Source of the DNA: Sporomusa sp.
GTDB lineage: Bacteria; Bacillota_C; Negativicutes; Sporomusales; Sporomusaceae
Reading direction: 5' to 3'
Assembly: GCA_029256645.1 (NCBI GenBank)
Contig: JAQSXM010000098.1
Span: 1-9,466, forward strand
DNA: 9,466 bases
A program made the translations under genes and the position numbers. Position 1 is the first letter of the stretch; each line of letters opens with the position of its first letter. The notes beneath the pieces are model-generated. The model made no database searches, was not told where the DNA came from, and saw only the letters and a program-made list of their open reading frames with translations. Below, in pieces: positions 1-6,389 of the stretch.

Positions 1-72
1 CACCCGGAGGTCATCCGGGTTGCTCCTGGTAACCCCATAGTATTAGAGGAGGGGAATTGGTTTGCAGATTAA
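1..72 (+). CDS. 3' end of an unrecognised upstream gene (partial)
   Basis: Frame 1 is open from the window edge for 23 codons and stops with TAA at 70-72; the other two plus frames close within the first 40 bases. The visible tail begins HPEVIRVAPGNP and ends EEGNWFAD. It overlaps the TTG start of the RACo-like gene by 11 nt, and that gene's ribosome binding site (45-54) lies inside it, which suggests one transcript with translational coupling. I do not recognise the family from 23 residues. It could also be a chance open frame, so confidence is moderate. Confidence 0.5.
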   Translation, partial: HPEVIRVAPGNPIVLEEGNWFAD

Positions 73-1903
73 AGTAAACTCTGAACCGGTGATTGTGACA
101 TTGGGGGAAAGTCTAATGGCGGCATTGATTCGCCATAATCTGCCTGTAACTAATATCTGCAATGGTAAGGGGACCTGCGGGAAATGCAAAATAAGAATAG
201 TGAGTGAGGCACCGGATCCATCAGAAATGGAATACCAAAGACTTAGTGCCGGGGAGATTGTTACCGGCATCCGGCTTGCCTGCCAGGCTCAGCCTACAGA
301 TGGCATGACTGTGGTCTGCGGGGTGAGTGGGCATGTGGACAGAAAGGAAGGTCTCTTGTTTCTGGCAGAGCAGGCAAGTAGTCAGCATTGCGGTCTAGTT
401 CAGGTGCAAGTTGACCTGGATCAACCGACCCTTACCGATGAGCGGAGCGATGGGGACAGGTTGTTTGCAAAATTGCAGGAAACCTGTTCGCTTACTGATC
501 TGACGATCAGGCTGCCGCAGCTGCAAACATTGGCCCCGGTGCTGAGACAAGAAAACTTTGCGGTTACTGCGGTTTTATGGGACCGAACTATTCTGGAGGT
601 TTTACCAGGGACAGGTCAAGCTCCGGTTTATGGAGTGGCTATTGATATCGGCACAACTAATATTGCTGTTGCCTTATATGATCTGGTAACAGGCAGTATG
701 GTGCGGTTAGCAGCGGCGGAGAATGGTCAGACCCTGTTTGGGGCTGATGTAATCTCCCGGATTGAGTTTGCTAATCATAGCCAGAGCAACCGTGATTTGC
801 TTCGTCAAACGGTAACCGATACAATAAATGGATTACTGAACAAATTGTGTACTATGGCGGAAATCGCCAGCAGTCAAATCTATAAAGCAGTTGTGGTGGG
901 CAACACTACAATGCATCATTTGTTCCTGGGGTTGGATGTCTCCTTTTTGGCACTCTCGCCGTTTGTGTCGGTGTATAATGCATCATTGGAACTCTGTGCC
1001 AGTGAGGTTAGGCTTGAGCTGCATCCCCAGGCTAAGGTTTTCTTATTTCCCAATGTGGGTGGTTTCGTCGGTGGTGACACCCTGGGGGCAGTGCTGGGGG
1101 CCGAGGAGCTTTTGACGCAGGGCCGCCATCTTTTAATCGATATTGGTACAAACTGCGAATTGTATTTACAAGACGGCTCACAGATGTGGGCCTGCTCAAC
1201 GGCTGCCGGTCCTGCTTTTGAAGGCGCCGGAATTACCTGCGGCATGCGGGCCCAGCCTGGTGCCATTGAGCGGGTGATGATTGATGAGCAGGGGGTAGCA
1301 ATTGCTGTAATCGGCGGGGGCCCGGCCACCGGCATATGCGGGTCCGGGCTTATTGAGGCAGTGCAGCAAATGCGACGAGCCGGTATCATCAGTGAACAGG
1401 GGGGCATTCAGGACCCTAATGATCCGGAGGTACAGGCCACGTTGCTGTCCGGACTGCTAAACCGTATTCGCGATGGCGAGCTGGGCCGGGAGTTTGTTCT
1501 GGCCTATGACCCAAGCGGTAATGATGTTTTCTTGACCCAGCGTGATATCAGTCAGTTACAATTGGCTAAAGGCGCGGTTTGCGCCGGTATCCGGACGCTG
1601 CTGGACATTGCCGGTTTAGCGGTGGGGGATCTGGATTCGGTAGTATTGGCAGGGACCTTCGCATCACATCTGAATTTAGCGAGTACGGTGGATATTGGTC
1701 TGATTCCCCAACTGAGTATGCATAAACTAAAGACAGCAGGCAATGCGGCTCATGCCGGTGCTGTTAAAGCATTGTTAGACCAGCGGGCGTTTAATAACCT
1801 GCGCCGGCAGGCCAGTCAGATTACGCACGTGGAATTGGGTGGCAGTGCGACGTTTAGTATGTATTTTATGGAGAGCATGTACATAGCACCATGTCAGATT
1901 TAG
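62..1903 (+). CDS. RACo-like ATP-dependent reductive activator of corrinoid proteins (2Fe-2S ferredoxin + ASKHA domain)
   Basis: A cytoplasmic protein of 613 residues, close to the usual RACo length. The family uses ATP hydrolysis to push an electron from a 2Fe-2S cluster onto the Co(II) of an oxidised corrinoid protein and restore active Co(I). The N-terminal 90 residues are a plant-type ferredoxin fold with ligands C33, C39, C42 and C74 (CNGKGTCGKC, then LACQ). A linker and middle domain follow. The ASKHA ATPase part starts near residue 190 with DIGTTN (195-200), then GNTTMH (280-285), DIGTNCE (360-366), GPAFEGAGITCG (383-394), GICGSG (424-429) and LAGTFASH (529-536). The start is TTG at 62, chosen because AGAGGAGGGG at 45-54 sits 7 nt upstream and the ferredoxin strand begins at once. 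It precedes a PocR-type regulator and a corrinoid protein, which fits maintenance of the methanol methyltransferase corrinoid proteins. The exact client is inferred. Confidence 0.93.
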   Translation: MQIKVNSEPVIVTLGESLMAALIRHNLPVTNICNGKGTCGKCKIRIVSEAPDPSEMEYQRLSAGEIVTGIRLACQAQPTDGMTVVCGVSGHVDRKEGLLFLAEQASSQHCGLVQVQVDLDQPTLTDERSDGDRLFAKLQETCSLTDLTIRLPQLQTLAPVLRQENFAVTAVLWDRTILEVLPGTGQAPVYGVAIDIGTTNIAVALYDLVTGSMVRLAAAENGQTLFGADVISRIEFANHSQSNRDLLRQTVTDTINGLLNKLCTMAEIASSQIYKAVVVGNTTMHHLFLGLDVSFLALSPFVSVYNASLELCASEVRLELHPQAKVFLFPNVGGFVGGDTLGAVLGAEELLTQGRHLLIDIGTNCELYLQDGSQMWACSTAAGPAFEGAGITCGMRAQPGAIERVMIDEQGVAIAVIGGGPATGICGSGLIEAVQQMRRAGIISEQGGIQDPNDPEVQATLLSGLLNRIRDGELGREFVLAYDPSGNDVFLTQRDISQLQLAKGAVCAGIRTLLDIAGLAVGDLDSVVLAGTFASHLNLASTVDIGLIPQLSMHKLKTAGNAAHAGAVKALLDQRAFNNLRRQASQITHVELGGSATFSMYFMESMYIAPCQI

Positions 1904-1969
1904 TTTGTTTTACCCCGATGCAATGCTAAAACGTATGATAAGACTACGGATTGGGGTGAGTAGAAGCCG

Positions 1970-3241
1970 ATGATCGACAGAAATCTGGTTGACCTCCAAT
2001 ATCTCCAGGAGGTATTGGAGAACTTTTCTAAAGCAACCGGCCTGCATGTGGCAATTGTAAACAAAGCCGGCGAGTCTTTCGGGTTGTTTGATACAGCCGA
2101 GCGTTGTGAGTTTTGCCGGTACATTCGCAGTAAACCCAGCGGGGTGGCCAAATGCCGGGCTTCTTATAAGCAGGCTACGCAGGAAGCATCTAAATGGGAG
2201 GAGCCCTATTTCTTTCGCTGCCGTGCCGGGCTGGTTATCTGGGTCGTGCCGATTAGCCTGCGGGGGATTTCGCTGGGGAGTATTATTTGCAGCCAGGTGC
2301 TGTTGTGGAAGCCTGACCGTTTCTTTTACCAGGAGCTGCGTGAATTGAATCCGGAAGTGGATGATTTTGCGGAGGTAGAAAGAAAAATAAATCAATTGGA
2401 TATTATTTCTCCAGATCGTTTTCAGGCGGCGGCTGACGTCTTATATGTTACTGTCAACCAGCTTATGCAACGGGATCTGCTTGTTTTGGAAAAAGTTGAT
2501 ACCTATAAGGTGCAGCAGCGAATCCGTAAAGAGCTGGAGGAACGCAAAAAGCAACAACCATCTGACGCCAAAGAGGGAAATGATTATGGTACCTATCTCC
2601 AGCGGGAGCGAAGCTTTCTCCGTTATATCCGGCTTGGTGATAAACCCCGGGCTGAGAAAAATCTGCACACGCTGCTGACTCAGCTTTTTGTTAAAGCCAC
2701 CGGTGATCAAATGACCATCAAAATGCGGATTATCGAATTGGCAGCTTTGGTTTCCCGCGCCGCTGTCGAAGGTGGTGCTGAACCTGAGGTTGTCATGGTC
2801 ATGCTGCAGCAATTTAATGAAAAGATCAATGACTGCCGTCAGATGGAAGAATTCTTTTTCCGGATGCAAAAATTGGTTAGCTCCTTCCTGGATCAAAGCC
2901 TCTCGCTAGAAGATAAGAAACACAGTGGTTTGGTCAATGAGGCCAAAGGTTTTATCCTGGGAAGCTATTCACAGCCGATTAAAATCGACGATGTTGCGGC
3001 GCAACTATTTATCAGCCCCTCTTATCTGTCCCGCTTGTTCCGGCAAGAACTCAAATGCACTGTCAATGACTATATTACCCGGGTGCGGGTGGAGCAAGCC
3101 GTTGAGCTGATGAAAAAACCGGAGCTTAGTGTCGCCCAGGTAGCTCAAGCGGTCGGGTTTCAAAGTCAGAGTTATTTTGCCAAGGTGTTTTGCAAGCATA
3201 TCGGTGTAGCACCATTGATTTATCGTAATAGTTTGTTTTAA
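1970..3241 (+). CDS. PocR-domain AraC-family transcriptional regulator
   Basis: A 423-residue regulator. Residues about 8-170 look like a PocR sensory domain, a family thought to bind small hydroxylated compounds such as propanediol or glycerol. It contains a cysteine set (C46, C49, C62, C84) that could hold a metal. A helical middle section (about 205-310) includes IKMRIIELAALVSRAA, common in AraC proteins of this layout. The last 100 residues are an AraC DNA-binding domain with two helix-turn-helix motifs, IKIDDVAAQLFISPSYLSRL (337-356) and LSVAQVAQAVGFQSQSYFAK (386-405). No membrane segment or response-regulator aspartate pocket is seen. ATG at 1970 is preceded by GGGGTGAG (1953-1960). It lies 66 nt after the activator gene and 13 nt before a corrinoid protein gene. 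Inference: it activates the methanol methyltransferase genes, probably from repeats at 4001-4115; the ligand is unknown but methanol is a natural candidate. Confidence 0.92.
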   Translation: MIDRNLVDLQYLQEVLENFSKATGLHVAIVNKAGESFGLFDTAERCEFCRYIRSKPSGVAKCRASYKQATQEASKWEEPYFFRCRAGLVIWVVPISLRGISLGSIICSQVLLWKPDRFFYQELRELNPEVDDFAEVERKINQLDIISPDRFQAAADVLYVTVNQLMQRDLLVLEKVDTYKVQQRIRKELEERKKQQPSDAKEGNDYGTYLQRERSFLRYIRLGDKPRAEKNLHTLLTQLFVKATGDQMTIKMRIIELAALVSRAAVEGGAEPEVVMVMLQQFNEKINDCRQMEEFFFRMQKLVSSFLDQSLSLEDKKHSGLVNEAKGFILGSYSQPIKIDDVAAQLFISPSYLSRLFRQELKCTVNDYITRVRVEQAVELMKKPELSVAQVAQAVGFQSQSYFAKVFCKHIGVAPLIYRNSLF

Positions 3242-3254
3242 TGGAGGGATGGCC

Positions 3255-3926
3255 ATGATTTATGCCGAGATTACCGAAAAAGTCAAGGCCGGCGATGCAG
3301 AAGCCGTAATAGAACTTTGTTGCAAAGCTTTATCCCAGGGGTATCCGGCCCTCGCTGTACTGGAGAAAGGGCTGATCGTTGGTATGGACCAGGTAGCCGA
3401 TAAATTTAGTCACAGGCGGGTCATTGTGCCTGAAGTATTAATGTCCTCCCGGGCCATGCATGCCGGTCTGACTATCCTGGAGCCGCAACTGAAATATAAA
3501 GTCAAACGGCAGACAACAGGTACCATTGTGATTGGGACTGTGGCCGGAGATCTGCACGATATCGGGAAAAATCTGGTAAAGCTGACAGTGATGGGGACTG
3601 GTGCCCATATTGTTGATTTGGGAATTGATGTTACGCCGCAAAAGTTCATCCAGGCAGTGGATAAAACAAAGGCGGAGATCCTGATGATGGCCGCCTTACT
3701 GACAACTACTATGCCTGTAATGAGAAAGGTGATTAATGCTTTGGAGGAAGCCCGGATGCGTCAGGGTATGATTGTTGCCATCGGCGGTGCGCCGGTTGAT
3801 GAAGCCTTTGCCCGCGCTATCGGTGCTGATTGCTATTTTAAATGCGCGAAAGATGCCAAGAGCTTTTTAGTACACAATCTCAATAAGATTGTGCTGAGAC
3901 GGAAACTGGCTACACAGGAAGCATAA
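3255..3926 (+). CDS. MtaC-like corrinoid-binding protein with atypical SxL motif
   Basis: A 223-residue methyltransferase cognate corrinoid protein: an N-terminal four-helix cap domain (about 1-85, ending in SSRAMHAGLTILEP) and a Rossmann-like B12 domain (about 90-210). The cobalt-ligand motif DLHDIG is at 99-104 with His101, and GGAP at 177-180. The usual Ser of SxL is Ala146 (AALLTTTMP rather than SALLTTTMP). The start ATG at 3255 is preferred over ATG at 3249, because GGAGGG at 3243-3248 would touch the earlier codon but lies 6 nt from the later one. The gene is 13 nt after the regulator and ends just before a terminator, so it belongs to the activator/regulator transcript, not to the mtaC-mtaB unit. 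It is clearly a paralogue of the MtaC at 4291. It may serve an unseen upstream methyltransferase, share MtaB, or have a regulatory role; the sequence does not decide. Confidence 0.9.
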   Translation: MIYAEITEKVKAGDAEAVIELCCKALSQGYPALAVLEKGLIVGMDQVADKFSHRRVIVPEVLMSSRAMHAGLTILEPQLKYKVKRQTTGTIVIGTVAGDLHDIGKNLVKLTVMGTGAHIVDLGIDVTPQKFIQAVDKTKAEILMMAALLTTTMPVMRKVINALEEARMRQGMIVAIGGAPVDEAFARAIGADCYFKCAKDAKSFLVHNLNKIVLRRKLATQEA

Positions 3927-3943
3927 TTAGATACTGATCCCTT

Positions 3944-3973
3944 ACAGCCGGCCTTTACCAGTAGGCCGGCTGT
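3944..3973 (+). terminator. Rho-independent terminator after the activator/regulator/corrinoid gene unit
   Basis: A perfect 11-bp GC-rich stem, ACAGCCGGCCT (3944-3954) with AGGCCGGCTGT (3963-3973), has an 8-nt loop and is followed by TTTACTTTTAG-like T-rich sequence. It starts 17 nt after the stop of the first corrinoid protein gene. It splits the locus into two transcription units. Confidence 0.85.
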
Positions 3974-4000
3974 TTACTTTTAGTTGGATAATGTATCAGT

Positions 4001-4013
4001 TGTAGTGAATTTT
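4001..4013 (+). repeat. Direct repeat copy 1, candidate regulator half-site
   Basis: TGTAGTGAATTTT matches TGTTGCGAATTTT at 4103-4115 at 11 of 13 positions, and both are preceded by CA plus two bases. The copies are 102 bp apart in the gap before mtaC. AraC proteins bind directly repeated sites, and a PocR/AraC gene lies just upstream, so an operator role is plausible. The region is AT-rich, so chance similarity is possible. Confidence 0.35.
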
Positions 4014-4102
4014 TGCTGGATTTATATGTTTAGACAAGAATTCAATTCGTTTTTTTCTTCACAATTTTGATTATGCACGGATTGCACTCAAAAGTACACA
4101 AC

Positions 4103-4115
4103 TGTTGCGAATTTT
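4103..4115 (+). repeat. Direct repeat copy 2, candidate activator site at the -35 region
   Basis: TGTTGCGAATTTT, partner of the copy at 4001-4013. Its right end is 17 nt from the -10 hexamer at 4133, so it occupies the place where the -35 element should be and where no good TTGACA is present. That is the expected position for an activator contacting sigma factor. Functional assignment is inference. Confidence 0.4.
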
Positions 4116-4123
4116 CAGAATGG

Positions 4124-4138
4124 TTATAGTGCTATAAT
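4124..4138 (+). promoter_or_regulatory. Extended -10 promoter of mtaC-mtaB with overlapping palindrome
   Basis: TATAAT at 4133-4138 is a perfect sigma-A -10 box and is preceded by TGC (4130-4132), making an extended -10 (TGnTATAAT). No strong -35 is present at 16-18 nt spacing. A short palindrome TTATAG-TG-CTATAA (4124-4137) overlaps the -10. Transcription would begin near 4145, leaving a leader of about 145 nt before mtaC. A good -10 with a poor -35 suits a promoter that needs an activator. Confidence 0.65.
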
Positions 4139-4144
4139 GAAAGC

Positions 4145-4290
4145 AGTTAAAGGGAATATATGGAACAGTATATAGTCAGAAGGAGGTGGATACGCCGATT
4201 TCAGATGACAGCGCATATATGATCAATGACGACATAATAAGTGTGATGACTGCAAAAGAAAATCACCAAGAATCAGGGGGAGGAAGAAAA
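4145..4290 (+). promoter_or_regulatory. Long 5' leader of mtaC containing an orphan Shine-Dalgarno sequence
   Basis: Together with 3927-4144 this makes a stretch of more than 300 bases without a firm gene. The leader carries a near-perfect AGAAGGAGGTGG at 4178-4189, but there is no ATG, GTG or TTG at the usual 5-10 nt downstream: the in-frame GTG at 4186 is inside the motif, ATT is at 4198 and the first ATG is at 4219. The frame is open into mtaC, yet mtaC has its own site GGGGGAGGAAG (4276-4286) just before ATG 4291, and the 35-residue extension does not look like an MtaC N-terminus. I see no cobalamin riboswitch-like structure here. Confidence 0.4.
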
Positions 4291-4929
4291 ATGGATCTAA
4301 ATCAACTTTCGCTAAGTGTACAAAAGGGAAGTGCTGCCAAGGTAAAAGAAATGGTATCGGAGGCTCTGGCCCAGAATGTATCGCCAACAGAAATATTAAA
4401 TACCGGATTAATTCAGGCTATGGCCGTGGTAGGAGAAAAATTCAAGAACAACGAAGTGTATGTACCGGAGATGTTAATGTCGGCAAAAGCCATGAATGCC
4501 GGTATGCAGGTACTGGAACCTATTTTGACAGCTACAGGGGTCAAGCCGATCGGCAAGGCTGTTATCGGTACAGTAAAAGGTGATTTGCATGATATTGGGA
4601 AAAACCTGGTCCGGATGATGCTTAAGGGCGCTGGTATCGAAATGTATGATTTGGGGATTGATGTATCTGCCCAGGCATTTTTAGATAAAGCCAAAGAGGT
4701 TGGGGCCGACATGGTGTGCCTGTCTGCCTTGCTTACGACAACTATGCCTTATATGGATAGTGTAATTAAAGAATTTGAAAAAGCCGGTGTGCGGAGTCAG
4801 TTTGTGTTCTTGATTGGCGGGGCTCCTGTTAGCGAAACCTACGCCCGGAGCATTAATGCAGATTATTATGCTGAAGATGCTGTTGTGGCAGTGGATGTTG
4901 CTAAAAAAATACTGGCGAAGAAACAGTAA
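4291..4929 (+). CDS. mtaC: Methanol methyltransferase corrinoid protein MtaC
   Basis: A 212-residue cytoplasmic corrinoid protein that accepts the methyl group of methanol on Co(I) from MtaB and delivers it to the second methyltransferase. The helical cap domain (about 1-85) ends in SAKAMNAGMQVLEP, and the B12 domain shows all signature elements: DLHDIG (98-103, lower-ligand His100), SAL of SALLTTTMP (145-147) and GGAP (176-179). The start is ATG 4291, with GGGGGAGGAAG immediately upstream; an in-frame GTG at 4186 would add 35 unlikely residues. The gene ends 19 nt before mtaB, so the two are co-transcribed. It is probably activator-controlled through the extended -10 promoter near 4130. The order mtaC-mtaB and the partner's identity make the methanol assignment firm; the B12 domain alone would not distinguish it from other methyltransferase corrinoid proteins. 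Confidence 0.92.
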   Translation: MDLNQLSLSVQKGSAAKVKEMVSEALAQNVSPTEILNTGLIQAMAVVGEKFKNNEVYVPEMLMSAKAMNAGMQVLEPILTATGVKPIGKAVIGTVKGDLHDIGKNLVRMMLKGAGIEMYDLGIDVSAQAFLDKAKEVGADMVCLSALLTTTMPYMDSVIKEFEKAGVRSQFVFLIGGAPVSETYARSINADYYAEDAVVAVDVAKKILAKKQ

Positions 4930-4948
4930 TATTTGGGGAGGTAGAAAA

Positions 4949-6328
4949 ATGGCTAGAACGTTCGATAAATTGGCTTATAATTCATTAAATGATTTTGTCT
5001 ATGGCAGCGCACCCAATCCGGTTAAATGCAAAAACGGGATGGTTATTGGTGGCGGCGAAATCTATCCGGAGCTTAATTTTACCTTGCCGCCGATGGAAGT
5101 TAATGCTGGCACTATGCAGGAAATCAAAGAAATTTACAGTGAAATGATTAATGGGGTTCTAAAACGGGCCAAAGAGTTGTATGCACCCGGGATTGTAGTA
5201 GAATTCGAAATGCTGCCGGAGATGACCCTTGTACCTGAATGGGGCATTGAGATCAGCAACCTTCTCAAGAACGCCATGTCTGAGTATGAAGCCAAGTATG
5301 GGTTAAAAAGCGCTCTGCGCAGTACGCCAGGTGATGTGCGGGAATTTAAGCGTCCGCCGCTGATGCGCAGTGGTGAAATCTTTGATAATCTTCTGAAGAC
5401 AATTGAAGGCTCGGCCAAGGGCGGGGCTGACTTTATCGCCATTGAGTCAACTGGCGGCAAGGAAATTCATGACGACGCACTGGTTAATGCCGACCTGACC
5501 AAAGTTATCTTCGCTTTAGGGATTATGGGCACGCGGGATATGAAATTCCTGTGGGAGCACATTGTACGGATTTCTAAGGAGAATGGGGCACAGGCCGCCG
5601 GTGATACCGCTTGTGGCTTTGCCAATACTGCGATGGTCCTGGCACACAAAGGCTTTATCCCCAATGTGTTTGCGGCGGTAGTACGGGTAGCAAGTGCGGC
5701 CAGAACCCTTGCTGCGTATGAAGCCGGTGCGGTTGGTCCGAATAAGGATTGTGGTTATGAAGGCGTGTATGCCAAAGCTATTGCCGGAATACCCATTGCT
5801 ATGGAAGGAAAGTCGGCAGCCTGCGCTCATTTAAGCGCTGTTGGCAATATTGCCGCCGCTGTAGCCGATCTGTGGAGCAACGAATCAGTAACTAACGTCC
5901 GGCTCTTATCAGATATTGCCCCTGTAGTTTCTATTGAGCAGTTGATCTATGATTGCCGGCTAATGAATGTGGCTAAACAAAAAGGCTATGGGATAACCTT
6001 CCGGGATCTACTGGCCGACTCTGATTCCAAATGGGATCCGCAGGCTTACATTTTGCGGCCTGACGTGGTCTTTGATATTAGTAAAGAACTGGTTAAAGCC
6101 AAGACTCCTTTCCTGAGGACAAAAGCCGGGGCCAAGTTAGCTATTGATGCAATCAGAAAGGCCGTGGACAACAAGGAAGTCTTTATTGCCGAGCGGGAGA
6201 AAAACTGGCTGGATATTATGGATGATCAGGTAGCTGCGATTCCTGATGATGAAGAAAAATTCTGGCATGAACTAAAAGGAGAGTTAGAATTAGATAAATT
6301 TATCCCTTCCGAGTACGAGCTTGATTAA
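4949..6328 (+). CDS. mtaB: Methanol:corrinoid methyltransferase MtaB (zinc enzyme)
   Basis: A 459-residue enzyme, almost the same length as methanogen MtaB, with a TIM-barrel fold. It activates methanol on zinc and transfers the methyl group to Co(I) of MtaC. The known Methanosarcina zinc ligands are Glu164, Cys220 and Cys269; here AIESTGG gives Glu166, GDTACGFA gives Cys222 and NKDCGYEG gives Cys268, so the active site appears complete. The start is ATG 4949, preceded by GGGGAGGT (4935-4942); the longer frame from 4814 only reads through the end of mtaC. The gene follows mtaC by 19 nt and is followed after 61 nt by a folate-type methyltransferase gene, which makes this a bacterial methanol-to-folate route. 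It ends with TAA and has no internal stop, so pyrrolysine is not involved. Confidence 0.95.
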   Translation: MARTFDKLAYNSLNDFVYGSAPNPVKCKNGMVIGGGEIYPELNFTLPPMEVNAGTMQEIKEIYSEMINGVLKRAKELYAPGIVVEFEMLPEMTLVPEWGIEISNLLKNAMSEYEAKYGLKSALRSTPGDVREFKRPPLMRSGEIFDNLLKTIEGSAKGGADFIAIESTGGKEIHDDALVNADLTKVIFALGIMGTRDMKFLWEHIVRISKENGAQAAGDTACGFANTAMVLAHKGFIPNVFAAVVRVASAARTLAAYEAGAVGPNKDCGYEGVYAKAIAGIPIAMEGKSAACAHLSAVGNIAAAVADLWSNESVTNVRLLSDIAPVVSIEQLIYDCRLMNVAKQKGYGITFRDLLADSDSKWDPQAYILRPDVVFDISKELVKAKTPFLRTKAGAKLAIDAIRKAVDNKEVFIAEREKNWLDIMDDQVAAIPDDEEKFWHELKGELELDKFIPSEYELD

Positions 6329-6389
6329 CGGTCAGCCACCAAAACGGTGATATCAGCATGAATCGTAAGAGAAGGAGGACAATAAAAGC

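Noticed and set aside
2..20. Inverted repeat ACCCGGA-N5-TCCGGGT at the left edge, as a terminator
   Set aside because: No T-tract follows, and it lies inside the open frame that ends at 72.
916..1407. 163-codon minus-strand open frame opposite the RACo-like gene
   Set aside because: It has no family resemblance and lies fully across a well-supported gene; it is a shadow of the coding frame. The same applies to the minus frames opposite the regulator, mtaB and the GTPase.
1904..1969. Separate promoter for the PocR/AraC gene (TTGTTT at 1905 with TATGAT at 1934)
   Set aside because: The spacing of 23 nt is too long and no better pair is visible; read-through from the activator gene is simpler.
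3974..4290. Cobalamin riboswitch before mtaC
   Set aside because: I could not see a B12-box-like sequence or the expected nested hairpins; a covariance-model search would settle it.
4814..4948. 45-residue N-terminal extension of MtaB
   Set aside because: It reads through the end of mtaC in another frame; ATG 4949 has a strong ribosome site and gives the normal family length.
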